Position numbers and translations under genes: made by a program. 32,176 nucleotides of DNA, from positions 1 to 32,176 of IMG/VR virus record IMGVR_UViG_3300034167_000132; one strand, written 5' to 3'. This document shows, one piece after another, positions 15,949 to 22,487 of the stretch. The DNA is from a virus. The notes beneath the pieces were generated by a model. It worked only from the letters and a program-made list of their open reading frames with translations, was not told where the DNA came from and made no database searches. Each line of letters starts with the position of its first letter. The first letter of the stretch is position 1.

Positions 15949-16143
15949 ATGAAAACCAAAGAAGAAGTACAACCAGAAGTACAAACAGAAGTACAAAAAT
16001 TAAAAGTTGAGTTAACAGTACAAGAATGGGAGGCAGTATTAGCAGTAATAGAGCAGTCAACAAGTCCGCACATTCAAGTTAAATCAGTAGCAGCCGAGTT
16101 AGTTAAACAGTTACAACCGCAAATAAAAGATGACAAACCATAA
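15949..16143 (+). CDS. Small charged helical protein (64 aa)
   Basis: The product begins KTKEEVQPEVQTEVQKLKVE, where EVQ recurs three times, and continues LTVQEWEAVLAVIEQS. It looks fully helical and soluble. The Q-EWEAVLAVIEQSTSPHI pattern resembles small Bacteroidota phage proteins of unknown role found before lysis genes. It overlaps the next gene by 14 bases. Confidence 0.6.
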   Translation: MKTKEEVQPEVQTEVQKLKVELTVQEWEAVLAVIEQSTSPHIQVKSVAAELVKQLQPQIKDDKP

Positions 16144-16300
16144 CGCCGATTTAGCAACCATATTAAGCATTTCAAGTGCAATAGTTAGCATAGGGAACTT
16201 TCAACCATTAGTTACCTTGTTAGCCTCTTTGGTTGCCATTATCAGTGGATTATTTGCGATTAGGTATTACTACCGAGCAACTAAAAATTTAGATGATTAA
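16130..16300 (+). CDS. Small membrane protein, holin-like candidate (56 aa)
   Basis: The product MTNHNADLATILSISSAIVS continues into a long hydrophobic segment (PLVTLLASLVAIISGLFAIR) and a charged end RATKNLDD, giving one certain and perhaps two membrane spans. It overlaps both neighbours, which supports a real coupled gene. It could be a holin, antiholin or simple membrane partner. The two-span protein at 17448 is the better holin candidate. Confidence 0.55.
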   Translation: MTNHNADLATILSISSAIVSIGNFQPLVTLLASLVAIISGLFAIRYYYRATKNLDD

Positions 16301-16823
16301 GAACGGACTGATATTTTTGTTAATATTAATGTCCGTTTTTTTATTTTCTCTTAAACGGAAAAATAAAACCATTACAACAACTACAGTTGATACAGTAACA
16401 GTCACTAAAGGATTTACCAAGTTTACAAAAGGCGATAAAATACCTTACAAGATTTTAGATACTATTTATAAGCAAAATTATGATACTACCTACATTGTTA
16501 AAGATTATAACCAAGCTAAAGAGTTTACTGATAGCATCAGACAAGATAGCAACCTCTTTGTCATCCGAGATACCATCAGCCAAAACAGAATCATCGGCAG
16601 GTCATTCCAAGCCAAAATCCAAGAAAAAACCATAACGATTACTAATAATATACAAGCTAAACCTAAATCAGCTTTGTACATAGGATTTAGAAGCGATTTA
16701 AGGCAAGATATGAGCAGAGTGGAACACAACATTAGCCTATCATTTAAAACTCGGCAGAGAGGCTTATTTAGCGTCGGTTATGGAATGTCTGGTTATTCAA
16801 TCGGTTATTCATTAAAATTATAA
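16293..16823 (+). CDS. Membrane-anchored envelope protein with beta-rich C-terminus
   Basis: The 176-residue protein has an N-terminal membrane helix (LIFLLILMSVFLFSL), a basic patch, a long threonine and charge rich periplasmic stretch, and a C-terminus of alternating strands: ALYIGFRSDL, HNISLSFKTR, LFSVGYGMSGYSIGYSLKL. The end resembles outer-membrane beta hairpins. Lying in the lysis cassette, it could bridge inner and outer membranes, but no spanin family is recognised. Confidence 0.5.
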   Translation: MIKNGLIFLLILMSVFLFSLKRKNKTITTTTVDTVTVTKGFTKFTKGDKIPYKILDTIYKQNYDTTYIVKDYNQAKEFTDSIRQDSNLFVIRDTISQNRIIGRSFQAKIQEKTITITNNIQAKPKSALYIGFRSDLRQDMSRVEHNISLSFKTRQRGLFSVGYGMSGYSIGYSLKL

Positions 16824-16825
16824 AT

Positions 16826-17119
16826 ATGGCAATCAAACAAAATTTAACAAATCCGTTACCTGTATCATTTAAAGATTTTTCTCGTAATCCTGTAGTTGGT
16901 ACAATGTTTTTAGTCATCATTGGCATTAGCGTTTTATACATAGACATTAGAGGTAACTTTAATAGTCAATTAGAGGCTCAGAGTGCTAAGATTGAAAAGC
17001 TAGAAGCCAAGATGGATGCTATGGGGCAATCACTAATTAAGTGCGAGAGCGCAATGAGTGGAGCATCTGCAAAGTTAAGCACATTAGAATCACTAGGTAA
17101 AATACAGAAAATCAAATGA
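16826..17119 (+). CDS. Candidate inner-membrane spanin (97 aa)
   Basis: There is one transmembrane helix (VGTMFLVIIGISVLYIDI) after about 25 cytoplasmic residues. A periplasmic coiled coil follows (QLEAQSAKIEKLEAKMDAMG), ending at KIQKIK. Its stop overlaps the start of a lipoprotein gene by 4 bases, the usual arrangement of i-spanin and o-spanin. Spanin pairs fuse inner and outer membranes at lysis. The assignment rests on layout, not on sequence similarity. Confidence 0.6.
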   Translation: MAIKQNLTNPLPVSFKDFSRNPVVGTMFLVIIGISVLYIDIRGNFNSQLEAQSAKIEKLEAKMDAMGQSLIKCESAMSGASAKLSTLESLGKIQKIK

Positions 17120-17451
17120 GATATTTAGCATTCATACTGCTTTTATCTTCATGTTCTACGGCTGAAGTTGAGCAGGTAAATAAATACGATACTTTATTAT
17201 TAAAAATAGAGCAAAGTCAAAAGGTAATGGATAGCAGTATTGTTGAGGCTACAAAGAAAGAGGCTAAAATAATTAATAAAACTGTTCAAAGCATTATTCA
17301 AGACAAAAAGCAAATAGCAGAATTAGTTACTCAGGTAGCTGAAGCAAAAGCAAACACAAGGGTTGAGATACAAGTGCAGACTATCAGGGATACTGTTTTT
17401 GTTACAGAGAAGAAAAACTTTTGGGGCAAAAGTAAAAAGGATACATTATGA
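17116..17451 (+). CDS. Candidate outer-membrane lipoprotein spanin (111 aa)
   Basis: It has a short signal peptide MRYLAFILLLSSC with a lipobox (L-S-S-C, C13), then helical, charged periplasmic sequence with coiled-coil character, ending QTIRDTVFVTEKKNFWGK. As a lipoprotein it would be anchored in the outer membrane. Overlap with the preceding single-span coiled-coil protein supports an i-/o-spanin pair. Confidence 0.62.
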   Translation: MRYLAFILLLSSCSTAEVEQVNKYDTLLLKIEQSQKVMDSSIVEATKKEAKIINKTVQSIIQDKKQIAELVTQVAEAKANTRVEIQVQTIRDTVFVTEKKNFWGKSKKDTL

Positions 17452-17660
17452 CAGAGTTTTTTAAAGATGAGAACGGAAACCTAAGCATGAAGCGTTTATG
17501 CGGGTTGCTTTGTGTAATTGCCTTATGTGTGACTATGTACCATAACTCGTTTAGTGAGGAACATACTGCACCATCAACTATACTTGTGGAATCAGTAGCT
17601 TTGTTAGCATTCGGTTGCCTTTCATTGACTAGCGCAGATAAAATACTTAAAAAGAAATGA
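17448..17660 (+). CDS. Candidate holin, two membrane spans (70 aa)
   Basis: After MTEFFKDENGNLSMKRLCG come two hydrophobic segments, LLCVIALCVTMYH and ILVESVALLAFGCLSLT, joined by a short polar loop (NSFSEEHTAPST), and a lysine-rich tail KILKKK. Two spans with a basic C-terminus directly before the endolysin gene (4-base overlap) is the classical holin setting. Confidence 0.65.
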   Translation: MTEFFKDENGNLSMKRLCGLLCVIALCVTMYHNSFSEEHTAPSTILVESVALLAFGCLSLTSADKILKKK

Positions 17661-18136
17661 AATTATCTACACATTTAGATTTATCAGAGGTTATACGTAG
17701 CGATTCTGCTAAACGTAACGGCATTAGTAATATGCCAACAGGTGAACATATAGCAAACTTTATGCTATTGGCTGAAAAGATATTCGAGCCTATCAGGGAG
17801 CATTTTGGCGTTCCTATCCGTATATCTTCAGGTTATAGAAGCAAGGAGTTAAACGCTATTACTAAAGGCGCTAGTAAAACATCTGACCATTGTTTTGGTT
17901 TTGCCATAGATATTGACAATGATGGAACATCAGTTACTAACAATGAAATATTTTATTTTATTAAGGATAACCTAAAATATAAACAATTAATATTTGAATT
18001 TCCTGTAAATGGTCAAGCAAGTTGGGTTCATGTATCATACGATCCTAAGAATCTAAAAAATGAAATTCTAGTTGCTAAAAAACTTTATGGTAAAACTGTT
18101 TACATACCATACAAAAGCGATAAGGATTTGATTTGA
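17657..18136 (+). CDS. Endolysin, M15 family L,D-/D,D-peptidase
   Basis: The 159-residue protein has the M15_3 zinc site: SDHCFGFAIDI (H78, D85) and SWVHVSY (H125), preceded by IRISSGYRSKELN, which lies in the substrate cleft in this family. It cuts the peptide stems of peptidoglycan. With no signal peptide, it needs the holin coded immediately upstream. It is complete and typical in size. Confidence 0.92.
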   Translation: MKLSTHLDLSEVIRSDSAKRNGISNMPTGEHIANFMLLAEKIFEPIREHFGVPIRISSGYRSKELNAITKGASKTSDHCFGFAIDIDNDGTSVTNNEIFYFIKDNLKYKQLIFEFPVNGQASWVHVSYDPKNLKNEILVAKKLYGKTVYIPYKSDKDLI

Positions 18137-18158
18137 ACGCAAAAACAAAAATTTCCTT

Positions 18159-19157
18159 ATGCTTAAACACGAAATAATCAGGGAGTATTTAAAACGATTT
18201 CCTGACCATGCTGATTTGACAATGGCTAAAAAGATATATGCTGACCATCCTTTAGTTTGGAAGGGTATTGAAACAGTTAGAAGTTCAATCAGGGCAATAA
18301 AAGGCAAAAAACCTGCAAGCATTTGGCATGGAGAATATAATGATAAATCTTTATACGTCGAAAAAACCTTTAACTACAATCCTTATAAACTTCCAGACTC
18401 AGAAGAAAAGATAAGAGAGCCTTATGTTTTACCTGTAGCTGATAACAACATTCTATTAATCTCTGATTTACATATTCCATATCATAACATTCAGGCGATT
18501 ACTTTAGCTTTAGATTATGGCAAAGAGCAAAAAGTAAATACCATAATTATAAACGGAGATTTGATGGATTTTTACGCCGTATCAAGATTTGAAAAGGATC
18601 CTCGCAAAAGGTCAATTAAATTTGAGTTTGATTCTACAAAGGCATTTTTAGTCATTCTAAGAGAGGCATTTCCAAATGCTCAGATATATTGGCTAAAGGG
18701 AAATCATGATGTTAGGTACGAGCATTGGCTAATGGCTAAAGCGCCAGAGGTGTTCGATGATCCTTACTATCAGTTAGAAGAGAGGCTAAAGCTAAATGAG
18801 CAGAGAATCCATCTGATAGGTGATAAAACTTTAGTAAAGGCAGGTAAGTTGCATATTCATCATGGGCATTTATTCTTTCGTGGGTTTATGGCTCCGGTAA
18901 ACTCTGCTAGAGGGTTATATTTAAAAGCAAAACAATCTACTATTTGCGGTCATGTGCATAAAATCGCAGAGCATACTGAAACTAACCTAGAGGCTGAGGT
19001 AACAACAACATGGACAACTGGTTGCTTATGTGAGTTAAGTCCAGACTATGCTCCATTTGCAAATAACTACTCTCATGGCTTTGCACATATCAAAGTAAAT
19101 CAGGACAGAGATTATTCAGTAAAAAATTATCGTATTTATAAAGGGAAAATATTATAA
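18159..19157 (+). CDS. Metallophosphoesterase (calcineurin-like)
   Basis: The 332 residues carry all the calcineurin-like motifs in order: SDLHIPYH, NGDLMDFYAVS, KGNHDVRYE, HHGHLFF and CGHVHK. About 100 N-terminal residues precede them; the first 50 (LKHEIIREYLKRFPDHADLT) look like a small helical DNA-binding or targeting domain. Such genes are common in Bacteroidota phages near replication genes and may act on nucleic acid or nucleotides. The true substrate is unknown. A new promoter begins 10 bases after its stop. Confidence 0.85.
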   Translation: MLKHEIIREYLKRFPDHADLTMAKKIYADHPLVWKGIETVRSSIRAIKGKKPASIWHGEYNDKSLYVEKTFNYNPYKLPDSEEKIREPYVLPVADNNILLISDLHIPYHNIQAITLALDYGKEQKVNTIIINGDLMDFYAVSRFEKDPRKRSIKFEFDSTKAFLVILREAFPNAQIYWLKGNHDVRYEHWLMAKAPEVFDDPYYQLEERLKLNEQRIHLIGDKTLVKAGKLHIHHGHLFFRGFMAPVNSARGLYLKAKQSTICGHVHKIAEHTETNLEAEVTTTWTTGCLCELSPDYAPFANNYSHGFAHIKVNQDRDYSVKNYRIYKGKIL

Positions 19158-19167
19158 AAATAATTTC

Positions 19168-19175
19168 TATCTTTG
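19168..19175 (+). promoter_or_regulatory. Early promoter (TATCTTTG), leaderless start
   Basis: A perfect TAnnTTTG box lies four bases before the ATG at 19180, the same spacing and nearly the same context (TTTGCnTTATG) as the promoter at 257. It probably starts the early run of small genes. No clear -33 element is seen. Confidence 0.65.
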
Positions 19176-19179
19176 CGTT

Positions 19180-19344
19180 ATGTATAAAGAGGTCTTAAAT
19201 AAGCTAAAGGTTACTGAATCTATTAACGTCAATTCAAACATTCAGGTTTGGAGAAATAATGCTACTCAGCTACGTAAAGAAACAGGCAGAGTATTCCATA
19301 TTCGTGAATTTAACAATCAATGCCTAATCATCCGTATAGTGTAA
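19180..19344 (+). CDS. Small basic early protein (54 aa)
   Basis: The product begins MYKEVLNKLKVTESINVNSN and ends FNNQCLIIRIV, with a central QVWRNNATQLRKETGR. It is basic and could bind nucleic acid. It begins right at a promoter and is the first gene of the early region, a usual place for host-takeover genes. I do not recognise a family. Confidence 0.6.
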   Translation: MYKEVLNKLKVTESINVNSNIQVWRNNATQLRKETGRVFHIREFNNQCLIIRIV

Positions 19345-19379
19345 CAAATCGGTTACAATAAAATATATTTTTTTATTTA

Positions 19380-19410
19380 TTGAATTATTAAAATAACTTT
19401 TTTATATTTG
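19380..19410 (+). promoter_or_regulatory. Promoter: TTG (19380-19382), 20-nt gap, TATATTTG (19403-19410)
   Basis: Both elements of the Bacteroidota promoter are present with the usual gap. The DNA from about 19345 to 19410 is almost pure A+T. The leader runs 40 nt to the ATG at 19451 and contains a small hairpin (ttgca 19431-19435 with tgcaa 19443-19447) and an 11-codon open frame from 19423. Confidence 0.7.
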
Positions 19411-19450
19411 ATCAGCAATTCAATGAAGGGTTGCACAAAACTTGCAAATC

Positions 19451-19693
19451 ATGAATAATCAAGAATTAGTAAACACAAAAAACTTATCTGACACAAACGA
19501 ATTAAAATTTAAAGTGTTTGCAACTCCAATTTCAATTAATTGGATTGATGTTTATTACAAAGGTGAAAGAATTGCTATAATAAACGGGTTTTCATCTGCT
19601 TTACAATGGACTGCAAAAAATGGTTCAAACATTCCATTAACATTAATAAATAAATTAGAAAATTATTGCAAAAAAAATTTAATAACAAGATAA
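19451..19693 (+). CDS. Small early protein of unknown function (80 aa)
   Basis: Start ATG 19451 is preferred over an in-frame TTG nine bases upstream. The product begins MNNQELVNTKNLSDTNELKF and has KVFATPISINWIDVYYKGER, then IAIINGFSSALQWTAKNGS and a helical end. It resembles small beta-alpha phage proteins but no family is recognised. The start is preceded by AAAACTTGCA, which also precedes the gene at 19789. Confidence 0.6.
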   Translation: MNNQELVNTKNLSDTNELKFKVFATPISINWIDVYYKGERIAIINGFSSALQWTAKNGSNIPLTLINKLENYCKKNLITR

Positions 19694-19694
19694 C

Positions 19695-19773
19695 ATTCCT
19701 GTTCCTGCAAGTCAGGAATCTGCGCCTCGCTTGATCAGTCAAGCGGGGATTTGGCAGTACCGGGATGTTCCGG
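19695..19773 (+). ncRNA. GC-rich structured RNA region, three hairpins
   Basis: This gap between two small genes is much richer in G+C than its surroundings. Hairpin 1 pairs 19695-19701 with 19713-19719, and an alternative pairs 19702-19707 with 19713-19718. Hairpin 2 is a 10-bp stem with one G-U (19725-19734 with 19739-19748) on a tcag loop, enclosed by ctgc (19720-19723) with gcag (19754-19757). Hairpin 3 pairs ccgg (19760-19763) with ccgg (19770-19773). No U-run follows, so it is not a simple terminator. It may be a leader control element for the 19789 gene or a processed small RNA. Confidence 0.55.
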
Positions 19774-19788
19774 ATTAAAACTTGCATT

Positions 19789-19944
19789 ATGAAAACTTAC
19801 ACAATTGCATTTATGGATAATGATTATAATGATTTAGTCATTAAAAATAAACAGTTTAACAATTTAAAGGAAGCCAAAGCATACGCTAAAGAAATTTTAG
19901 CTAACCTTTGTGATAATGAAATCGTAACCTTTAGAATTTACTAA
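19789..19944 (+). CDS. Small early protein of unknown function (51 aa)
   Basis: The product begins MKTYTIAFMDNDYNDLVIKN and continues QFNNLKEAKAYAKEILANLC to VTFRIY. The beta-alpha-beta layout is like small phage proteins of the same early regions. The AAAACTTGCA box ends two bases before the start, and the three-hairpin region lies directly upstream. Function unknown. Confidence 0.6.
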   Translation: MKTYTIAFMDNDYNDLVIKNKQFNNLKEAKAYAKEILANLCDNEIVTFRIY

Positions 19945-19945
19945 C

Positions 19946-20035
19946 ATGGAAATTATAATCTTTTTTATTATTATGTCGGCGGTCCTTATTGGATTAGCCG
20001 GAGTATGTGACTATTTAATCCAAAAAATAAAATGA
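19946..20035 (+). CDS. Tiny membrane protein (29 aa)
   Basis: Starts one base after the previous stop and overlaps the next start by 4 bases. The product MEIIIFFIIMSAVLIGLAG continues VCDYLIQKIK, a single membrane helix with a basic end. The coupling is the main evidence that it is translated. Function unknown. Confidence 0.5.
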   Translation: MEIIIFFIIMSAVLIGLAGVCDYLIQKIK

Positions 20036-20289
20036 GTGTACTAAAAGATTTAAAAACAAAGTACCCTAACTGCTATTATGATGCGGACATGGATGCTATT
20101 TATTGGAATGATCAAACAGTAGCTGAGGATGCTAAGTATCTGATTGAAGATCATTATGAGGGTATGAAAACATGGACATCTGGTAAGTCAGGCAATCCAG
20201 AAGATGAGACCATGCAGTCATGCTATGGCGAAGATTACATAATAGCAGAATTTAACCACGATTATCATTACGCATTTGAAAATATATGA
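20032..20289 (+). CDS. Small acidic protein (85 aa)
   Basis: The product has 18 Asp/Glu against 6 Lys and no Arg, so it is strongly acidic. It begins MSVLKDLKTKYPNCYYDADM and ends IIAEFNHDYHYAFENI. The layout (C-x-x-D-x-D near the N-terminus, a hydrophobic strand, and a D-Y-x-x-A end) recurs in the protein at 20634. Function unknown; a DNA-mimic or inhibitor role is only a guess from charge and early position. Confidence 0.6.
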   Translation: MSVLKDLKTKYPNCYYDADMDAIYWNDQTVAEDAKYLIEDHYEGMKTWTSGKSGNPEDETMQSCYGEDYIIAEFNHDYHYAFENI

Positions 20290-20516
20290 ATTTACTAGAA
20301 AGACTAAGTCCAGACCATTTAGAAAGATTAAAGGCTGAAGAGGTTAAGTACCCTGTAACCATGAGAATATTGATGAGAGAATTATCAGATAATGTATCAT
20401 GGGCGGATTTAAAATATGGTACTATTTGCAATTTAATTTTTAATTTAGGTGTAAAGCAATATGATTATTCACCTGAGGCTATTAAAAAAATATTTGATCA
20501 TGAAAAGCATTTGTAG
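20286..20516 (+). CDS. Small helical early protein (76 aa)
   Basis: Starts over the stop of the acidic gene. The product begins MNLLERLSPDHLERLKAEEV and continues with MRILMRELSDNVSWADLKYG and SPEAIKKIFDHEKHL, all predicted helix. I do not recognise it. It overlaps the next small gene by 17 bases. Confidence 0.6.
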   Translation: MNLLERLSPDHLERLKAEEVKYPVTMRILMRELSDNVSWADLKYGTICNLIFNLGVKQYDYSPEAIKKIFDHEKHL

Positions 20517-20637
20517 AACAGTATACCCTGATGGTAGGGTAAATGAGTATGAAAATGGGGCAATCATTAAAATAAATTCAGCGCCAAATACTAAAGAATT
20601 TAATAAATGGATTAACTTTATTCATAAAAAGAAATGA
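20500..20637 (+). CDS. Small basic early protein (45 aa)
   Basis: The product begins MKSICRTVYPDGRVNEYENG and ends FNKWINFIHKKK. A short beta hairpin (TVYPDGRVNEYENGAII) is likely. The stop overlaps the next start by 4 bases, supporting translation. Function unknown. Confidence 0.5.
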   Translation: MKSICRTVYPDGRVNEYENGAIIKINSAPNTKEFNKWINFIHKKK

Positions 20638-20894
20638 AAGCAATACTTCAACTATTCCTAGATTTCGGAAATGACTGTGATCTAGATGTAAACAACCATT
20701 TACTATTCTACGATCAGGATGATAATATCATTCATATTGAGCATTCAGGAGAGTTGATGATTGAGGACTATTTTGATGGAACTATTCAAGGCACTAAGGA
20801 TAACGTTCAGGTGCTAGATGGCAGAGAGACAGTTGCTATATTATTTGATGGAGATTATTCACTGGCTTTAGAAACAATTATAGAAAATGGATAA
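20634..20894 (+). CDS. Small strongly acidic protein (86 aa)
   Basis: The product has 19 Asp/Glu against 3 Lys/Arg. It begins MKAILQLFLDFGNDCDLDVN and has FYDQDDNIIHIEHSG, IEDYFDGTIQGTKD and AILFDGDYSLALETI. Its layout is similar to the acidic protein at 20032, so the two may be distant paralogues. The high negative charge invites comparison with DNA-mimic anti-restriction proteins, but this is not shown by the sequence. Confidence 0.6.
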   Translation: MKAILQLFLDFGNDCDLDVNNHLLFYDQDDNIIHIEHSGELMIEDYFDGTIQGTKDNVQVLDGRETVAILFDGDYSLALETIIENG

Positions 20895-20973
20895 GAAGAA
20901 GGATGATCTGGTCATATTCACGATGTTGTTATGGTCAGCAGTTTTATTAATTATTGCATTTATTTTGATTTAA
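20887..20973 (+). CDS. Tiny membrane protein (28 aa)
   Basis: Overlaps the previous gene by 8 bases. The product MDKKKDDLVIFTMLLWSAVL continues LIIAFILI: a charged N-terminus and one membrane helix. It is one of three such tiny membrane proteins coded here (with 3585 and 19946). Function unknown. Confidence 0.5.
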   Translation: MDKKKDDLVIFTMLLWSAVLLIIAFILI

Positions 20974-20994
20974 AATATTATTTTTATAACTTTA
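20964..20994 (+). promoter_or_regulatory. Promoter: TTTG (20964-20967), 19-nt gap, TAACTTTA (20987-20994)
   Basis: The -33 TTTG and the 19-base gap fit the Bacteroidota consensus. The -7 box differs from TAnnTTTG only in its last base. Transcription would start near 20999, giving an 80-nt leader that is exactly the structured RNA at 21000-21075. Confidence 0.7.
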
Positions 20995-20999
20995 AACAA

Positions 21000-21075
21000 T
21001 GTCCACATTTATTAACCAAAAAAACATAGCGTATAGCCTGATGGGAGTGGACACCTTGAGGGCATACGCTTTTTT
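21000..21075 (+). ncRNA. Pseudoknotted leader RNA, copy A (before ERF gene)
   Basis: The 5' strand tgtccac (21000-21006) is exactly complementary to gtggaca (21047-21053). Between them lie a 21-nt A-rich linker and the left arm of stem P1 (21028-21038). P1 pairs agcgtat with atacgct (21064-21070) plus gcc with ggc, with one bulged A. The core reads GGAGTGGACACCTTGA (21044-21059), 13 of 16 identical to copy B. Six t's at 21070-21075 follow P1, as in a terminator, and the coding ATG comes at 21080. I infer a cis-acting attenuator or riboswitch-like element. Family not recognised. Confidence 0.75.
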
Positions 21076-21079
21076 CATT

Positions 21080-21619
21080 ATGGAAAAATCAGAAACAATT
21101 ACAAGCCTAGCTAAAGCCTTAATAGACTTTCAGGGCAGAGTCCAGAAGATTTCAAAGGATGCTAAAAATCCATTCTTTAAATCAAATTACGCATCGTTAT
21201 CTAACATTCAGGATGCAATTAGCAAACCATTAGCCGAATCTGGTCTAGCTTACTCCCAGATGCCTAGCGGAGTGAATGGATTATGTACTATTTTAATTCA
21301 TGCCGAATCAGGCGAGTATTTAATGGAATCATTTATTATGCCAGTTAGTAAGCAGAATGATCCTCAAGCCGTAGGCTCTGCCATTACCTATGCCAAGCGT
21401 TATGCTTTAGCAGGAGTATTAGGCTTGAACATAGATGATGATGATGACGGAAACAAAGCAGCTGAGGATTCAAGAGCATGGCTTAATCCTAAAACAGATA
21501 AATGGACATCCGTAGTTCAAGCCTTAAAAGATGGATATACAATGGATGTGATATTAAAGAAATACAAGATCAGCACAGATAACCAGGCGTTATTAGAAAA
21601 GGAGGCTGCAAATGTCTAA
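21080..21619 (+). CDS. ERF-family single-strand annealing protein
   Basis: This 179-residue recombinase matches ERF: TSLAKALIDFQGRVQKISKD, PFFKSNYASLSNIQDAI, SGLAYSQMP, then DPQAVGSAITYAKRYALAGV and LGLNIDDDDDG. It anneals complementary single strands in phage recombination. I use the ATG at 21080 since the upstream in-frame ATG at 20999 would run through the structured leader; a 206-residue form starting at 20999 remains possible on a leaderless mRNA. It overlaps the next gene by 8 bases. Confidence 0.88.
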   Translation: MEKSETITSLAKALIDFQGRVQKISKDAKNPFFKSNYASLSNIQDAISKPLAESGLAYSQMPSGVNGLCTILIHAESGEYLMESFIMPVSKQNDPQAVGSAITYAKRYALAGVLGLNIDDDDDGNKAAEDSRAWLNPKTDKWTSVVQALKDGYTMDVILKKYKISTDNQALLEKEAANV

Positions 21620-22046
21620 CGAGTTAGTAGAGTTATCAGGCGTAATGTATGCGCCTGATTTCACAAAGAAAAAAGCCGAGCAGACCGGGATTAATTTAAT
21701 TAACAAACTCTTTGATGATGGCAATCAAACACCTACTCAGTTCTATTCTAACATAGCCCGGTTAAAGGCAGTAATTGATTCAGCAGATAGGACATTTAGA
21801 GATCGTTTAAAACTAAACGCCCCTGATAGTTATAATGGAGTATTGTTTACTCCTAAGAACGGAGCTGAGAGCCTTAATTATGATGAGGATGATATTTATG
21901 TATTGTTAGAGAATAAGCTAAAGCAAAGGCAGGAGTTATTAAAGACTGCGAGTAAATCAGATGAGATTATATTTGACTCAGAGGGTTGCGAAGTGCCAAA
22001 GGTTAGCAAGAAATTTAATAAGCCTTCAATAGTTATAACATTTTAA
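21612..22046 (+). CDS. Recombination-operon protein of unknown function (144 aa)
   Basis: The product begins MSNELVELSGVMYAPDFTKK, has DSADRTFRDRLKLNAPDSYN and DDIYVLLENKLKQRQELLKT, and ends in beta-like KKFNKPSIVITF. It is charged and mostly helical. Overlap with the ERF gene suggests a partner in annealing or replication. No named family is recognised. Confidence 0.6.
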   Translation: MSNELVELSGVMYAPDFTKKKAEQTGINLINKLFDDGNQTPTQFYSNIARLKAVIDSADRTFRDRLKLNAPDSYNGVLFTPKNGAESLNYDEDDIYVLLENKLKQRQELLKTASKSDEIIFDSEGCEVPKVSKKFNKPSIVITF

Positions 22047-22048
22047 TT

Positions 22049-22285
22049 ATGGATTTACCTAAAAGTTTTGACATTACTCCTAGTGGGAAAATTGTTGAAC
22101 GTGCAGAAATTGGACAAAAAGGATATGCAGAAAATATTGAATATGAACTCCAAATTACTATATCAGATTATGGAACTTTAATAATTCAATACTATGGAGA
22201 AGATGGTACATTTTTGCCTCTAGATCAATTAATAAAATTTATAAAATCATATAATAGAGATGAGTTACGTAAAAACAATGTATAA
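22049..22285 (+). CDS. Small protein of unknown function (78 aa)
   Basis: The product begins MDLPKSFDITPSGKIVERAE and has a central beta-rich part YELQITISDYGTLIIQYYGE, then QLIKFIKSYNRDELRKNNV. It lies between recombination and replication genes. Family unknown; confidence in translation comes from close spacing on both sides. Confidence 0.6.
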   Translation: MDLPKSFDITPSGKIVERAEIGQKGYAENIEYELQITISDYGTLIIQYYGEDGTFLPLDQLIKFIKSYNRDELRKNNV

Positions 22286-22487
22286 GCCTAAAAAGTACCT
22301 AAAGATTCCAGATAAGAAACGTATTGCTTTGACTTTGGAAATGATTGTTGGCAGAGGAGTAACTCCTGCTGATGCAAGTAAATATCTAAACCTATCTATG
22401 CCTAGCGTATGTGGATGGATGACTAAGTACTGGTTTTATCAAAAGCCAAATAATCCAATTGTATTAATTTTAAAATCAAACGTATGA
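22260..22487 (+). CDS. Small helix-turn-helix protein (75 aa)
   Basis: LEMIVGRGVTPADASKYLNL followed by SMPSVCGWMTKYWF looks like a homeodomain-like helix-turn-helix with a G/S turn and a recognition helix. The start at 22260 overlaps the previous gene by 26 bases; an in-frame ATG at 22278 is an equal alternative. It could be a local regulator or a replication accessory protein. Confidence 0.6.
   Translation: MSYVKTMYKPKKYLKIPDKKRIALTLEMIVGRGVTPADASKYLNLSMPSVCGWMTKYWFYQKPNNPIVLILKSNV

Noticed and set aside
18068-18322. Minus-strand gene across the endolysin-phosphoesterase junction
   Set aside because: It is antisense to two well-supported genes and has no recognisable protein features.
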